Source: Lewinellaceae bacterium
GTDB lineage: Bacteria; Bacteroidota; Bacteroidia; Chitinophagales; Saprospiraceae
DNA length: 64,000 bases
Assembly (NCBI GenBank): GCA_020636405.1
Contig: JACJXW010000004.1
Span: forward strand, 558,001 to 622,000
Direction of reading: 5' to 3'
The translations under genes were made by a program, and so were the position numbers. Shown here piece after piece: positions 1 to 8,208 of this stretch (positions within the stretch are counted from its first letter, which is position 1; every line of letters begins with the position of its first letter). Below the pieces are notes generated by a model that had not been told where the DNA came from, ran no database searches, and saw nothing but the letters and a program-made list of their open reading frames with translations.

Positions 1-1
1 C

Positions 2-262
2 GAGCTGAGTGCTCAGCATGAGCTTGAGGGCAGCATCCGCATATTTCCCAACCCCGCTTCCAGCGAGTTATTTGTGGAAGGCTACTGTGGCCGTATAGAA
101 CTGATCAACCGGGTTGGGCAGGCTGTATTGAAACGCAGTCTTTCTCCGGAAGAAAGCCGGCATACCATTCAGTTGCCTCTACTCCCCGATGGGCTATACT
201 TCCTTAAGGTGTACAGAAGGGACACTCTGATTTCTCTACACAAATTGTTGATCCTGAATTAA
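2..262 (+). CDS. C-terminal end of a T9SS type A sorting-domain protein (family B, copy 0; cut by window start)
   Basis: The open frame enters from the window edge and ends at a TAA at 262, so only the last 86 or so residues are visible. They form a complete T9SS type A sorting domain: an IRIFPNPASSELF motif, then a strand-rich segment with GLYFLKVYR and a final KLLILN. The segment is almost identical to the end of the protein at 6392-8143, so this is the 3' end of another family-B copy of the tandem array. The protein is probably exported by Sec and then by T9SS to the cell surface. The function of the missing part can only be inferred from the paralogues. Confidence 0.85.
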   Translation, partial: ELSAQHELEGSIRIFPNPASSELFVEGYCGRIELINRVGQAVLKRSLSPEESRHTIQLPLLPDGLYFLKVYRRDTLISLHKLLILN

Positions 263-277
263 TTATTGTTCACTTGA

Positions 278-310
278 CAGCCATAGCGCAGAAAACCTGC
301 GCTATGGCTG
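278..310 (+). terminator. Hairpin between B0 and A1, terminator- or attenuator-like
   Basis: A perfect 14-bp stem (278-291 with 297-310) closes a 5-nt loop and is followed by CTTTTGCATTT. It sits between the stop of copy B0 and the start of A1 only 17 bases further on. The T-tract is weak, so it may be a terminator, an attenuator or a 5'-UTR structure. The same hairpin recurs at 8160-8192 in front of A3. Confidence 0.5.
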
Positions 311-326
311 CTTTTGCATTTGGCTT

Positions 327-2123
327 ATGAGAAATATACTTACAATAACATGCTTCCTTGCCTTCTTCATTTATGGACAAGCGCAGGAAATGTTCCAGCG
401 CGAAAAACGGGATTACATTTGGCTGGTGGGAAGCTCTCCGCTTGAGGGCGGCTGGGCAGATGTAACCCAGTTGGATTTCCGTACCGAACCTCCTACAATA
501 TCCGGTTATGACCTGGATATGAACTTTTGGAGGACTAACGCCAATATCAGTAGCACCGACGGCAGCTTATGGGCCTATACCAACGGAATGGAACTAAGGA
601 ATTATTTAAATGATACTTTGGCTACTGGCCTGGGGCCTAGTGAATATTCTGTACATATTGGTAATGAAGGTTATCCAACTCAGCAAGGAGCTATATTTTT
701 GCCAAAACCAGGATCAGGTTCAATTGTTTATCTTCTCCATGAAGATAGAGAGTGGGCGCCAGCTGGATATATAAGTAATAGTTGGGCTCAAAACCTTTAT
801 TATACCGAAATAGATATGAGTGCAAATAACGGCCAAGGGCAAGTCATAGAAAAAAACGCACTTCTCATTCAGGATACGCTCGAAAAAGGAAGCCTCACAG
901 CTATACGGCATGCCAACGGACAAGATTGGTGGCTGCTAGACCCGGAAGCTAATACAAATCGCTATTATACCTTATTGTTCGGACAGCAAGGTATAGAAGA
1001 TATCCATACTCAAGCACTTGGAGGACTGGTATTGGACGGCGGTGGCAGTGCTGTTTTTTCTCCTGATGGTACTAGATATGCTCGCTTAACAATTGTGTAT
1101 GCTGGTGGAGAAGCTGACCATTGCTTAAATATTTACGATTTCGACCGGTGCAATGGGCAACTATCAAACCATATAGAAATCATTTTCCAGGGTGCCGCCG
1201 CCGGTGGCGAGGGCATAGCCATTTCAGAAAACAGCCGTTTCCTCTATGTAGTCGGGTTTCTTGATATCTGGCAATTCGACCTATTGGCGGGAGACATCGC
1301 CGCATCAAGAACTTTGGTGGCAGCAAATGACGGGTTTGTATCTCCCGCTAACACTACTACTCCTTTTCACGCCGCCCAACTCGCCCCCAACGGCAAAATC
1401 TATGTCAATTGCTCCTCCAATGCCAACTACTTCCACATCATCCACGCCCCCAACCAAAAGGGCTTAGCCTGCAACGTAGAACAGCATGCTTTAGAAATCC
1501 CCACCCTGAACTACCAAAGCATCCCCAACTTCCCCTACTACGGCCTGGGCCCCTTAGACGGCAGCCCCTGCGACACCCTCGGCATCGACAATCCGCCCCC
1601 GCAGGCGGCCTTCAGCTATGTCATTGAAGACAGCGCCGCCTTCCAGGTAGCCTTCTACGACGGCGCCCGCTTCAGCCCCGAGAGCTGGTATTGGGCATTT
1701 GGAGACGGGCAGAGCAGCACGGAGCGCTTTCCGGTGCATGCCTACGCGGAGGCGGGGGTATATGAGGTGTGCTTGACGGCGGGTAATCAGGCGGGGAGCG
1801 ATACGTTTTGTGATACGGTGCGGTTTGTTGTTAGTGGTTCGTTGCCGGTTGATGATTCTGTGGCGGCGGTGCGGGTGTTTCCCAACCCGGTATCCGATAT
1901 GGTTACGTTGTCTGCCCAGGGGCTGCCGGCAGGAGTGCGGGAGGTAGAGCTGGTGCTGTATGATGCGCTGGGGCGGGAGGTGTTGCGGCAAAGCGTTCCA
2001 ATAAATAATGGCGGCATTTTACATCGGCTCGATTTGACGAGTATACCGTCCGGGGTGTATTTTTGGTCGTTGCGAGCAGCATCCGGCGAAGGGCTGGGCG
2101 TGGGCAGGGTGGTGAAGCGGTGA
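327..2123 (+). CDS. T9SS-exported beta-propeller/PKD protein, family A copy 1
   Basis: A 598-residue exported protein. Residues 1-20 are a Sec signal peptide (MRNILTITCFLAFFIYGQAQ). Residues about 25-420 form a repetitive propeller-like region with FSPDGTRYARL, ISENSRFLYVV and LAPNGKIYVN strands. A PKD domain follows (about 427-503, with WYWAFGDGQSS and VYEVCLTAG), then a T9SS type A sorting domain (about 514-598, VRVFPNPVSD and SGVYFWSLRA). The likely location is the cell surface; ligand and role are unknown. Residues 1-96 are identical to those of A3 (8209-9993), whereas the last 100 residues are of a different sorting-domain subtype from A2 and A3. Base composition shifts visibly between AT-richer central segments and GC-rich conserved blocks. 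The start is the ATG right after the hairpin and gives a clean signal peptide. Confidence 0.85.
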   Translation: MRNILTITCFLAFFIYGQAQEMFQREKRDYIWLVGSSPLEGGWADVTQLDFRTEPPTISGYDLDMNFWRTNANISSTDGSLWAYTNGMELRNYLNDTLATGLGPSEYSVHIGNEGYPTQQGAIFLPKPGSGSIVYLLHEDREWAPAGYISNSWAQNLYYTEIDMSANNGQGQVIEKNALLIQDTLEKGSLTAIRHANGQDWWLLDPEANTNRYYTLLFGQQGIEDIHTQALGGLVLDGGGSAVFSPDGTRYARLTIVYAGGEADHCLNIYDFDRCNGQLSNHIEIIFQGAAAGGEGIAISENSRFLYVVGFLDIWQFDLLAGDIAASRTLVAANDGFVSPANTTTPFHAAQLAPNGKIYVNCSSNANYFHIIHAPNQKGLACNVEQHALEIPTLNYQSIPNFPYYGLGPLDGSPCDTLGIDNPPPQAAFSYVIEDSAAFQVAFYDGARFSPESWYWAFGDGQSSTERFPVHAYAEAGVYEVCLTAGNQAGSDTFCDTVRFVVSGSLPVDDSVAAVRVFPNPVSDMVTLSAQGLPAGVREVELVLYDALGREVLRQSVPINNGGILHRLDLTSIPSGVYFWSLRAASGEGLGVGRVVKR

Positions 2124-2125
2124 GG

Positions 2126-2354
2126 GAACTCACCCCTGGCAGAACCCGATTATCATCGGATTCAGTCTGTCCCCTCTCTTTTGCTCAGCGGAACGAGGGG
2201 GAAGAGAGGGGGGAATAATGCAGCCCCACCGAGCAGCCTGGCGCTGGCAAGCCGGGCTGCATTGCGCCTCTCCTCTCTTAAACGCTGCCCCTGTGTTGCC
2301 TAAGAGAGGGGACGGCTTGTCCTGATGGAATCAGGAGAAGGCAGGGGTGAGTTC
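2126..2354. repeat. 229-bp nested palindromic element between A1 and B1
   Basis: The outer arms 2126-2139 and 2341-2354 are complementary in 13 of 14 positions. A second pair (about 2170-2180 with 2302-2312) and an innermost pair (2217-2226 with 2254-2263, ten bp) make the whole intergenic stretch foldable as one long imperfect hairpin. There is no open frame of note. It differs completely from the intergenic sequence after A2 and A3, so it was probably inserted or exchanged. It resembles a non-autonomous MITE or a large REP-type element. Confidence 0.6.
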
Positions 2355-2394
2355 AACATCCGGCTCCCAAATATAAAGCTACAAAAACAAATTT

Positions 2395-4137
2395 ATGACA
2401 AACCTGTATTTTCCCAGCCGCGCCGACGGCCCTTCCTTCCGCAAATGCGCCCGCGCCATCTGGGTAGTGGCCGGCATCGCCAATAATTACATGACCGCCT
2501 GCGGTTACAGCGTACAGGTGGCAGCTTTTAAATTCCAAACATCTAAGTCAGAGCGCAATAGGCATGCCTGCGCCTATAGCTACGGCAGCCAGGGAAAATT
2601 GCACCCTGACGAGGAGCAGGCCGTGCAAACGGCCGCCGGCATCCGCGTCAACGGAGCTACAAACTGTACCATCCGCGAAAACTACGTGGCCGGCCCGGGG
2701 CCGGACAAATTGTTCTTCGTAGGCTTGGATGTTTTAGACGGCAGCGGCAGTGTTTTCGACTGCAATACGTTTACGGAGCTGGGCACGGGGGCGGAGTTTG
2801 AGGGCAGCTGCATAGGCAGTACGGTGAGCACTAATGTCTTTGAGCCTGGTACTTTGGGCTTAGGGCGGGGACTAGTGTATAGGAATAGCCTGGTGATTGG
2901 GCAGCAGAGTCATGAGGGCAATCTGTGGGAGGTGAATACCGGGCTGCCGAATGACGGGTATGGAGAGGTGGCGGCGGTAAATTTTGAGGATAATTTTAAT
3001 TTATTGTCATTGAACAGGTATATAGTTAATGATGACGCTCCATCGATTTACCCTGCATCATTTGACTTTCCAAACTTTCCGCCAGCTTCGCAACAAGTAG
3101 CAGAAGAAGAATGGTTTCGTGTAGATGAAGAAGGAATTGGTGACACCTGCCTCCAAAACGGTGGGATGGAGCCGATAGAAGTCAAAGACATCCACCTGAA
3201 AACAGCCCGCAGTGAGCAGTTGGACGATGATTATCCTGGATCGATGCTCTGGTTAGCTCAGTTGCAACTCTACCGAGAATTGGATTTGGAAGAATGGCCT
3301 GCCAGTGAAGTCCTAGACAGCTTTTACTTGGCTAATGACACCACCTTGTTATCGGCCTTCTACCAGTTGGAAAAAGGCAGAGACAGTTTGTACAAGCTGT
3401 CGCCGGTTGAAACTGCCCAATTACAGCAATGGGGCGAGGCGCTGGACAGCTTGATCGGGTTTATCCTGGAAAAGGACAGCCTGATAGCGGCTGGGGTCAC
3501 CGGTTTAGAAAATGCACGGGATAGCTTGCTCGACGATGCAGCAAGCCTTTGTATCTCAATGGATTCTCTGGAAAACACTGTTCTTCAGGCCCGCATTAGT
3601 TTTGCCGGAACACTGCTTGCAGCAAATAGTACCCTAGGCGATACGGCAGTTTACCAAACCAATGAAAAACTGGCCAGCAAGTTATTTCTGAATACTATTG
3701 CTCAAGGGGGGAGCACTTTCGATGCTCAACAAGTAGAAAGCCTTTTATCTATTGCCAGCCAATGCCCGCTTTCCGGTGGAAGAGCGGTGCATTACGCCCG
3801 GAGCTTGTATCAACTGGTTGCTGACTCAACTTTTGTTGATGTATGCGAGGCGGGTTCTGAAAGGGTTGCTTCTGGGCTGCAAATCAACTTTGAAAAAGAA
3901 GGTTCTGGCCTTCGTATATATCCCAATCCTACTTCGGGAGAACTGGTAGTGGAAGGCTACTGTAGGCGAATTGATGTTGTCAGCCAGTTAGGTCAGCCCG
4001 TATGGAGCAGGAGTCTGCCGGAAGGCAAATTTCAGCATTTTATCGACCTCCAAGATTTACCTGGAGGCATTTACTTTCTACAAGCTTGGCTCCAAAGCAA
4101 TCGCATCTCACAAGCCAAGCTGGTCATTTCCAAGTAA
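2395..4137 (+). CDS. T9SS sorting-domain protein of family B, copy 1 (beta-helix-like plus helical region)
   Basis: A 580-residue protein. Residues about 75-200 contain short repeating strands (INGATNCTIRENYV, GSGSVFDCNTFTELG, NSLVIGQQSHEGNLW) that look like a right-handed parallel beta-helix. Residues about 255-470 are helical and acidic, with recurrent DSL motifs. Residues about 505-580 are a T9SS type A sorting domain (LRIYPNPTSGELVVEG, GGIYFLQAWL). No hydrophobic signal peptide follows the start ATG: the N-terminus MTNLYFPSRADGPS is polar. This is odd for a T9SS client, which needs Sec export. The first 180 nt are nearly identical in B1, B2 and B3. The copy may be a 5'-displaced or remodelled gene. 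Function unknown. Confidence 0.75.
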   Translation: MTNLYFPSRADGPSFRKCARAIWVVAGIANNYMTACGYSVQVAAFKFQTSKSERNRHACAYSYGSQGKLHPDEEQAVQTAAGIRVNGATNCTIRENYVAGPGPDKLFFVGLDVLDGSGSVFDCNTFTELGTGAEFEGSCIGSTVSTNVFEPGTLGLGRGLVYRNSLVIGQQSHEGNLWEVNTGLPNDGYGEVAAVNFEDNFNLLSLNRYIVNDDAPSIYPASFDFPNFPPASQQVAEEEWFRVDEEGIGDTCLQNGGMEPIEVKDIHLKTARSEQLDDDYPGSMLWLAQLQLYRELDLEEWPASEVLDSFYLANDTTLLSAFYQLEKGRDSLYKLSPVETAQLQQWGEALDSLIGFILEKDSLIAAGVTGLENARDSLLDDAASLCISMDSLENTVLQARISFAGTLLAANSTLGDTAVYQTNEKLASKLFLNTIAQGGSTFDAQQVESLLSIASQCPLSGGRAVHYARSLYQLVADSTFVDVCEAGSERVASGLQINFEKEGSGLRIYPNPTSGELVVEGYCRRIDVVSQLGQPVWSRSLPEGKFQHFIDLQDLPGGIYFLQAWLQSNRISQAKLVISK

Positions 4138-4151
4138 TTTTTCTTTTTCTG

Positions 4152-4187
4152 GCAGCTATAGAGTATTGGCATATGTTCTATAGCTGC
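4152..4187 (+). terminator. Hairpin between B1 and A2
   Basis: A 10-bp perfect stem (4152-4161 with 4178-4187) closes a 16-nt loop, followed by TTC rather than a T-run. It is the positional equivalent of the 278-310 and 8160-8192 hairpins (the stem bases AGCTATAG/CTATAGCT are related) and sits 16 nt before the A2 start. Confidence 0.4.
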
Positions 4188-4203
4188 TTCAACTATATAT
4201 GCT

Positions 4204-5982
4204 ATGAAGGCGATTATTTTTTTGGCGATTTTTTATATTACATTGAACCAGCTATATTCTCAGCATATTTTTGAAAGGCAGAAAAGAGATTATATTTGGT
4301 TGATAGGCAATAGCCCTTTAATGGTTGGTGGAAACGACATGACTAAGTTAGATTTCAACTTTGCACATCTTCAAGTGATTAGTATTGATATAGACATGAA
4401 CTTCTGGCACACAAATGCCAGCATATCTGATGCTTTAGGACAATTACAATTTTATACTAATGGCATTGAGGTCAGAAATTTTAATAATGACACTTTAGCC
4501 ACCGGTTTAGCTCCTACACAAATGTCTGAGGGGTTTCAAAATAGTGGTTATCCTAATGAACAAGGCGCATTAATCTTGCCGTTGCCCAGCTTTGATTCAA
4601 TCTATTACATTTTCCATGCCGACCGGGAGTGGGCGCCACAAGGTGGAAATCGGGTTGAAAATTTATACTATACGAAAGTACACATGGAGGCTAACGAAGG
4701 CATGGGGAGAGTAGTGGAAAAGAACATGCCTGTTATAGAAGATACGCTTACTTATGGACGTATTACTGCTACACGGCATGCCAATGGCAGAGATTGGTGG
4801 ATAATGGTACCCCAATATTACAGTAATAGCCTGTATTCTTTTCTATTCTCGAGTGGCGGAATAAGCAACCTTGATCTACAGACAATCGGAGAAACCATCC
4901 CGTCGGGCGCTGGGCAATTCGTTTTTAGCCCCGATGGCACTAAATACATCGGTTTAAATGTCGTACACATTGGCGATGCAGAAGATTACCACATCCACAT
5001 ATATGATTTTGACAGGTGTTCTGGCAGGCTTAGCAATCCACAATATTTTGCAGTGACTGATGTGTCATTTCCGGGTGGTGGCGTAGCCATTTCTGAAAAT
5101 AGCCGGTTTCTATATGTTGTTACGTGGATGAATATTTACCAATTTGACTTGAGTTTTCCAGAAATAGAAGCCACGAAAATCAAAATAGCCGAATATGACG
5201 GTTTTGAAGACCCTATTTATGATCTTAATACTGATTTCAAATTAGCTCAATTGGGCCCCAACGGTAAAATATATATTGCTTGTGCTACCAGCGCAAACTA
5301 CCTTCACATCATTCACACTCCCAATCAAAAGGGCCTGGCTTGTAAAGTTGAGCAACACGCCTTAGAGTTGGCCGCCTTAAACGACCGCAGCATCCCCAAC
5401 TTCCCCTACTACGGCCTAGGCCCCTTAGACGGCTCCCCCTGCGACACCCTCGGCATCGACAACCCGCCGCCGCAGGCGGCCTTCAGCTATGTCATTGAAG
5501 ACAGCGCTGCCTTCCAGGTAGATTTTTATGACGGCACGCGCTTCAGCCCCGAGAGCTGGCTCTGGGATTTTGGGGACGGGCAGAGCAGCACGGAGCGCTT
5601 TCCGGTGCATGCCTACGCCGAGGCGGGCGTGTATGAGGTGTGTTTGACGGCCAGCAATCAGACGGGGAGCGATACGTTTTGCGATACCGTCAACTTTTTA
5701 GCCACCGGAGTGCAGGAAGCTATTAGCATGCCGCCTGGTTTTTCCGTTTTCCCCAACCCGGCCTCCTCCCGCCTGGCGGTGCGCAGCGGCCGGCCGTTCG
5801 CCGGGCAGCGCCTTTCTTTGTACAGCGTAATGGGCAGGGAGGTGCTGGCGCATGGACTGCCGGAAGGGGCAACCTCCTTTGCTTTTTCGGTAGCGGGCCT
5901 GCCGCCGGGCGTTTATTTCGTGAGTATATGGGAAGGGGCGGCAGCGGTTTGGAGCGAGCGGGTGGTGGTGGGGCGGCGGTGA
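4204..5982 (+). CDS. T9SS-exported beta-propeller/PKD protein, family A copy 2
   Basis: A 592-residue paralogue of A1 and A3: signal peptide 1-20 (ending TLNQLYSQ), propeller-like region about 22-420 (FSPDGTKYIGL, ISENSRFLYVV), PKD domain about 425-500 (WLWDFGDGQSS), T9SS type A sorting domain about 511-592 (GFSVFPNPASSRLAV, GVYFVSIWEG). The first three-quarters of the gene are visibly AT-rich and clearly diverged from A1/A3. From about nt 5380 onward it becomes GC-rich and nearly identical to A1/A3, and its C-terminal 95 residues are nearly the same as in A3. This abrupt switch suggests homogenisation between copies. Surface-located; ligand unknown. Confidence 0.85.
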   Translation: MKAIIFLAIFYITLNQLYSQHIFERQKRDYIWLIGNSPLMVGGNDMTKLDFNFAHLQVISIDIDMNFWHTNASISDALGQLQFYTNGIEVRNFNNDTLATGLAPTQMSEGFQNSGYPNEQGALILPLPSFDSIYYIFHADREWAPQGGNRVENLYYTKVHMEANEGMGRVVEKNMPVIEDTLTYGRITATRHANGRDWWIMVPQYYSNSLYSFLFSSGGISNLDLQTIGETIPSGAGQFVFSPDGTKYIGLNVVHIGDAEDYHIHIYDFDRCSGRLSNPQYFAVTDVSFPGGGVAISENSRFLYVVTWMNIYQFDLSFPEIEATKIKIAEYDGFEDPIYDLNTDFKLAQLGPNGKIYIACATSANYLHIIHTPNQKGLACKVEQHALELAALNDRSIPNFPYYGLGPLDGSPCDTLGIDNPPPQAAFSYVIEDSAAFQVDFYDGTRFSPESWLWDFGDGQSSTERFPVHAYAEAGVYEVCLTASNQTGSDTFCDTVNFLATGVQEAISMPPGFSVFPNPASSRLAVRSGRPFAGQRLSLYSVMGREVLAHGLPEGATSFAFSVAGLPPGVYFVSIWEGAAAVWSERVVVGRR

Positions 5983-6391
5983 CTTTGGGAGGAGGCTCAG
6001 CCCGCTGTGCTTTCCTGCCTGCCCCAAAGGCGGCCCCTGTCCGGGGCTGCGCCGCCGGCTGGCAGGTTGGGTTAAACCGCAGGGAACGCAGGGAAACGCA
6101 GAGGGGCTTCCTTGCTCTGCGGCCCTTATATGTTTGTAAAACGCGGAGCTGGCGCTCCTTTTACAACGCTGCTCTCAGGGCTTGTTCCTAACCGCAGGGG
6201 GCGCAGGGAACGCAGAGAAGGGGATACGCTCTGCTGCGCAGAGGGCATGCTGCAGGCGCCGAACCCTGGAAACGCCCTTAGCGTCACGCCTCTGCGCGCT
6301 CCGCGCCCCCTGCGGTTCAAATAAAAGCGGAGGTTTCCCTCTGCGGCGAAAGCCGCAAGGGGGGAGCATAAAGAAGATAAAAAATAGCCTT
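5983..6391. repeat. Intergenic repeat R, copy 1 (near-identical to 9994-10391)
   Basis: The whole A2-B2 spacer is repeated almost base for base in the A3-B3 spacer. It contains a hairpin around 6134-6166 (arms TTGTAAAA/TTTTACAA with an inner GGAGC/GCTCC) and a larger inverted repeat, arms 6190-6217 and 6290-6317, whose outer 15 bp and inner 7 bp pair exactly (AACCGCAGGGGGCGC and CGCAGAG blocks). The CGCAG-rich motif also occurs singly at about 6076-6103. Open frames here are on both strands, short and arginine/alanine-rich, and are not genes. Confidence 0.65.
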
Positions 6392-8143
6392 ATGACATAT
6401 CAGTATTTTCCCAGCCGCACCGACGGCCCCTCCTTCCGCAACTGTGCCCGCGCCATCTGGGTAGTGGCCGGCATCGCCAATAATTACATGACCGCCTGCG
6501 GTTACAGCGTACAGGTGGCAGCTTTTAAATTCCAAACATCTAAGTCAGAGCGCAATAGGCATGCCTGCGCCTATAACTACGGCAGCCAGGGAAAATTGCA
6601 CCTTGACGAGGAGCAGGCCGTGCAAACGGCCGCCGGCATCCGCGTCAACGGGGCTACAAACTGTATCGTCCGCGAGAACTACGTGGCCGGCCCCGGGCCG
6701 GACAACCTGTTCTTTGTCGGCCTGGATGTGTTGGATGGCAGCAGCAGCGTTTTTGACTGCAATACGTTCACCGAGCTGGGCACGGGGGCGGAGTTTGAGG
6801 GAAGCTGTATGGGTAGTACAGTGAGTACGAATACCTTCCTGCCGGGGACGTTGGGCATGGGACAGGGGTTGGTGTACCGGAATAGCCTGGTGATTGGTCA
6901 ACAGAGCCATACGGGCAATTTATGGGAGATAAATACCGGGCTGCCGAATGAGGGGTATGAAGGGGCGGCAGCGGTGAGTTTTGGGAGTGGGTTAAACGAT
7001 TTAGCATTTAACAGTTATCCTGTTAATGACGACGATCCACCTATTAGCCCTTCTTCCTTTGCATTTCCGAATATTAATGGTTTTCCACTTCAATTTTTAA
7101 TTGATACTTGGTTTCCGGTTGATGAAGAGGGAGAAGCAGGAATATGCATTCCTGGCGGCGTAGTAGAACCAGGCGGCCCAAAGAATATCCACCGTAAAGC
7201 GGCGCGGGGCGAACTACAGGACAGCCTCTACGGAGAGGCTCTACTTTGGACAGCCCAGCTTCAGTTGTACAAACAGCTGAGCGAAGCTGTCGAATGGCCC
7301 TCAGACGAGATACTGGATAGCTTTTATCTCGCTAATGCCAATACGGCGATAAGCCAGTACTATCTTCTGGAAAAAACAAAAGAAGAATTGTTCCGTTACG
7401 ATTCTCTGCAAGGCGCAACTCTGAACGGCTGGGAAGCCCAATTGCAGGAGTTGATTGGCTATGTCCTCGAAAAAGACAGCTTAATCGCCGCCGGAACTCC
7501 GGGCCTGGAAGCCAGCCGGGACAGCCTGTTGGATGAGGCGAGCGTGCTGTGCATTTCTCTGGACTCATTGGAAAATGTATTACTGCAAAGCCAGGTGGCC
7601 CTGGCTCAGCAAGCCTTAACCGACAATGCCGCTTTGACAGATACGGCGGTTTACCAATCTAATGAAAAGGCTTTCAATACACTTTTCCTCAACACTCTTG
7701 CGCAGGGTACATCGGCTATGGATTCCGTTCAAGAAACTGCTTTACTCAGTATTGCACAAGATTGCCCACTTTCTGATGGGCGGGCAGTTCATTACGCCCG
7801 AAGCTTGTATCAACTGATAATCGATACAGATTTTGAGGATAATTGTGAAGAAGGGCAGGCTTTGCGCGGGCATACCCTTCCCGAGCTGATCACTCAACAA
7901 GAGCCTGAGGACGGTATCCGCGTATTTCCCAACCCCGCTTCCAGCGAGTTATTTTTGGAAGGCTACTGCGGGCGTATAGAACTGATCAACCGGGTTGGGC
8001 AGGCTGTGTTGGAACGCAGGCTTTCTCCCAAAGAAAGCCAACATACCATTCAGTTGCCCCATCTGCCCGGCGGGTTATACTTCCTTAAAGTGTACAGAAA
8101 TGATACTCTGATTTCATTATACAAGCTGGTGATCCTGAATTAA
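6392..8143 (+). CDS. T9SS sorting-domain protein of family B, copy 2
   Basis: A 583-residue paralogue of B1: polar N-terminus (MTYQYFPSRTDGPSF) without signal peptide, beta-helix-like strands about 75-200, acidic helical middle (about 260-470, DSLLDEASVLCISLDSLE), T9SS type A sorting domain about 509-583 (IRVFPNPASSELFLEG, GGLYFLKVYR). The frame stays open 70 codons upstream, but that extension runs through intergenic repeat R and is compositionally unlike protein. The ATG at 6392 matches the starts in B1 and B3. The C-terminal sorting domain is nearly identical to that of B0 (2-262), so B0 and B2 share an end while B1 differs. Function unknown. Confidence 0.75.
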   Translation: MTYQYFPSRTDGPSFRNCARAIWVVAGIANNYMTACGYSVQVAAFKFQTSKSERNRHACAYNYGSQGKLHLDEEQAVQTAAGIRVNGATNCIVRENYVAGPGPDNLFFVGLDVLDGSSSVFDCNTFTELGTGAEFEGSCMGSTVSTNTFLPGTLGMGQGLVYRNSLVIGQQSHTGNLWEINTGLPNEGYEGAAAVSFGSGLNDLAFNSYPVNDDDPPISPSSFAFPNINGFPLQFLIDTWFPVDEEGEAGICIPGGVVEPGGPKNIHRKAARGELQDSLYGEALLWTAQLQLYKQLSEAVEWPSDEILDSFYLANANTAISQYYLLEKTKEELFRYDSLQGATLNGWEAQLQELIGYVLEKDSLIAAGTPGLEASRDSLLDEASVLCISLDSLENVLLQSQVALAQQALTDNAALTDTAVYQSNEKAFNTLFLNTLAQGTSAMDSVQETALLSIAQDCPLSDGRAVHYARSLYQLIIDTDFEDNCEEGQALRGHTLPELITQQEPEDGIRVFPNPASSELFLEGYCGRIELINRVGQAVLERRLSPKESQHTIQLPHLPGGLYFLKVYRNDTLISLYKLVILN

Positions 8144-8159
8144 TTTATTGTTCACTTGG

Positions 8160-8192
8160 CAGCCATAGTGCAGAAAACCTGCGCTATGGCTG
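8160..8192 (+). terminator. Hairpin between B2 and A3
   Basis: Same hairpin as 278-310: arms 8160-8173 and 8179-8192, loop AAAAC. One arm base has changed from C to T, which leaves a G-U pair in RNA, so folding as RNA is preserved. It is followed by CTTTTGCATTT and the A3 start 16 nt on. Confidence 0.5.
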
Positions 8193-8208
8193 CTTTTGCA
8201 TTTGGCTT

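Noticed and set aside
6182..6391. N-terminal extension of B2
   Set aside because: Runs through intergenic repeat R, is Arg/Ala-rich, and is absent from B1.
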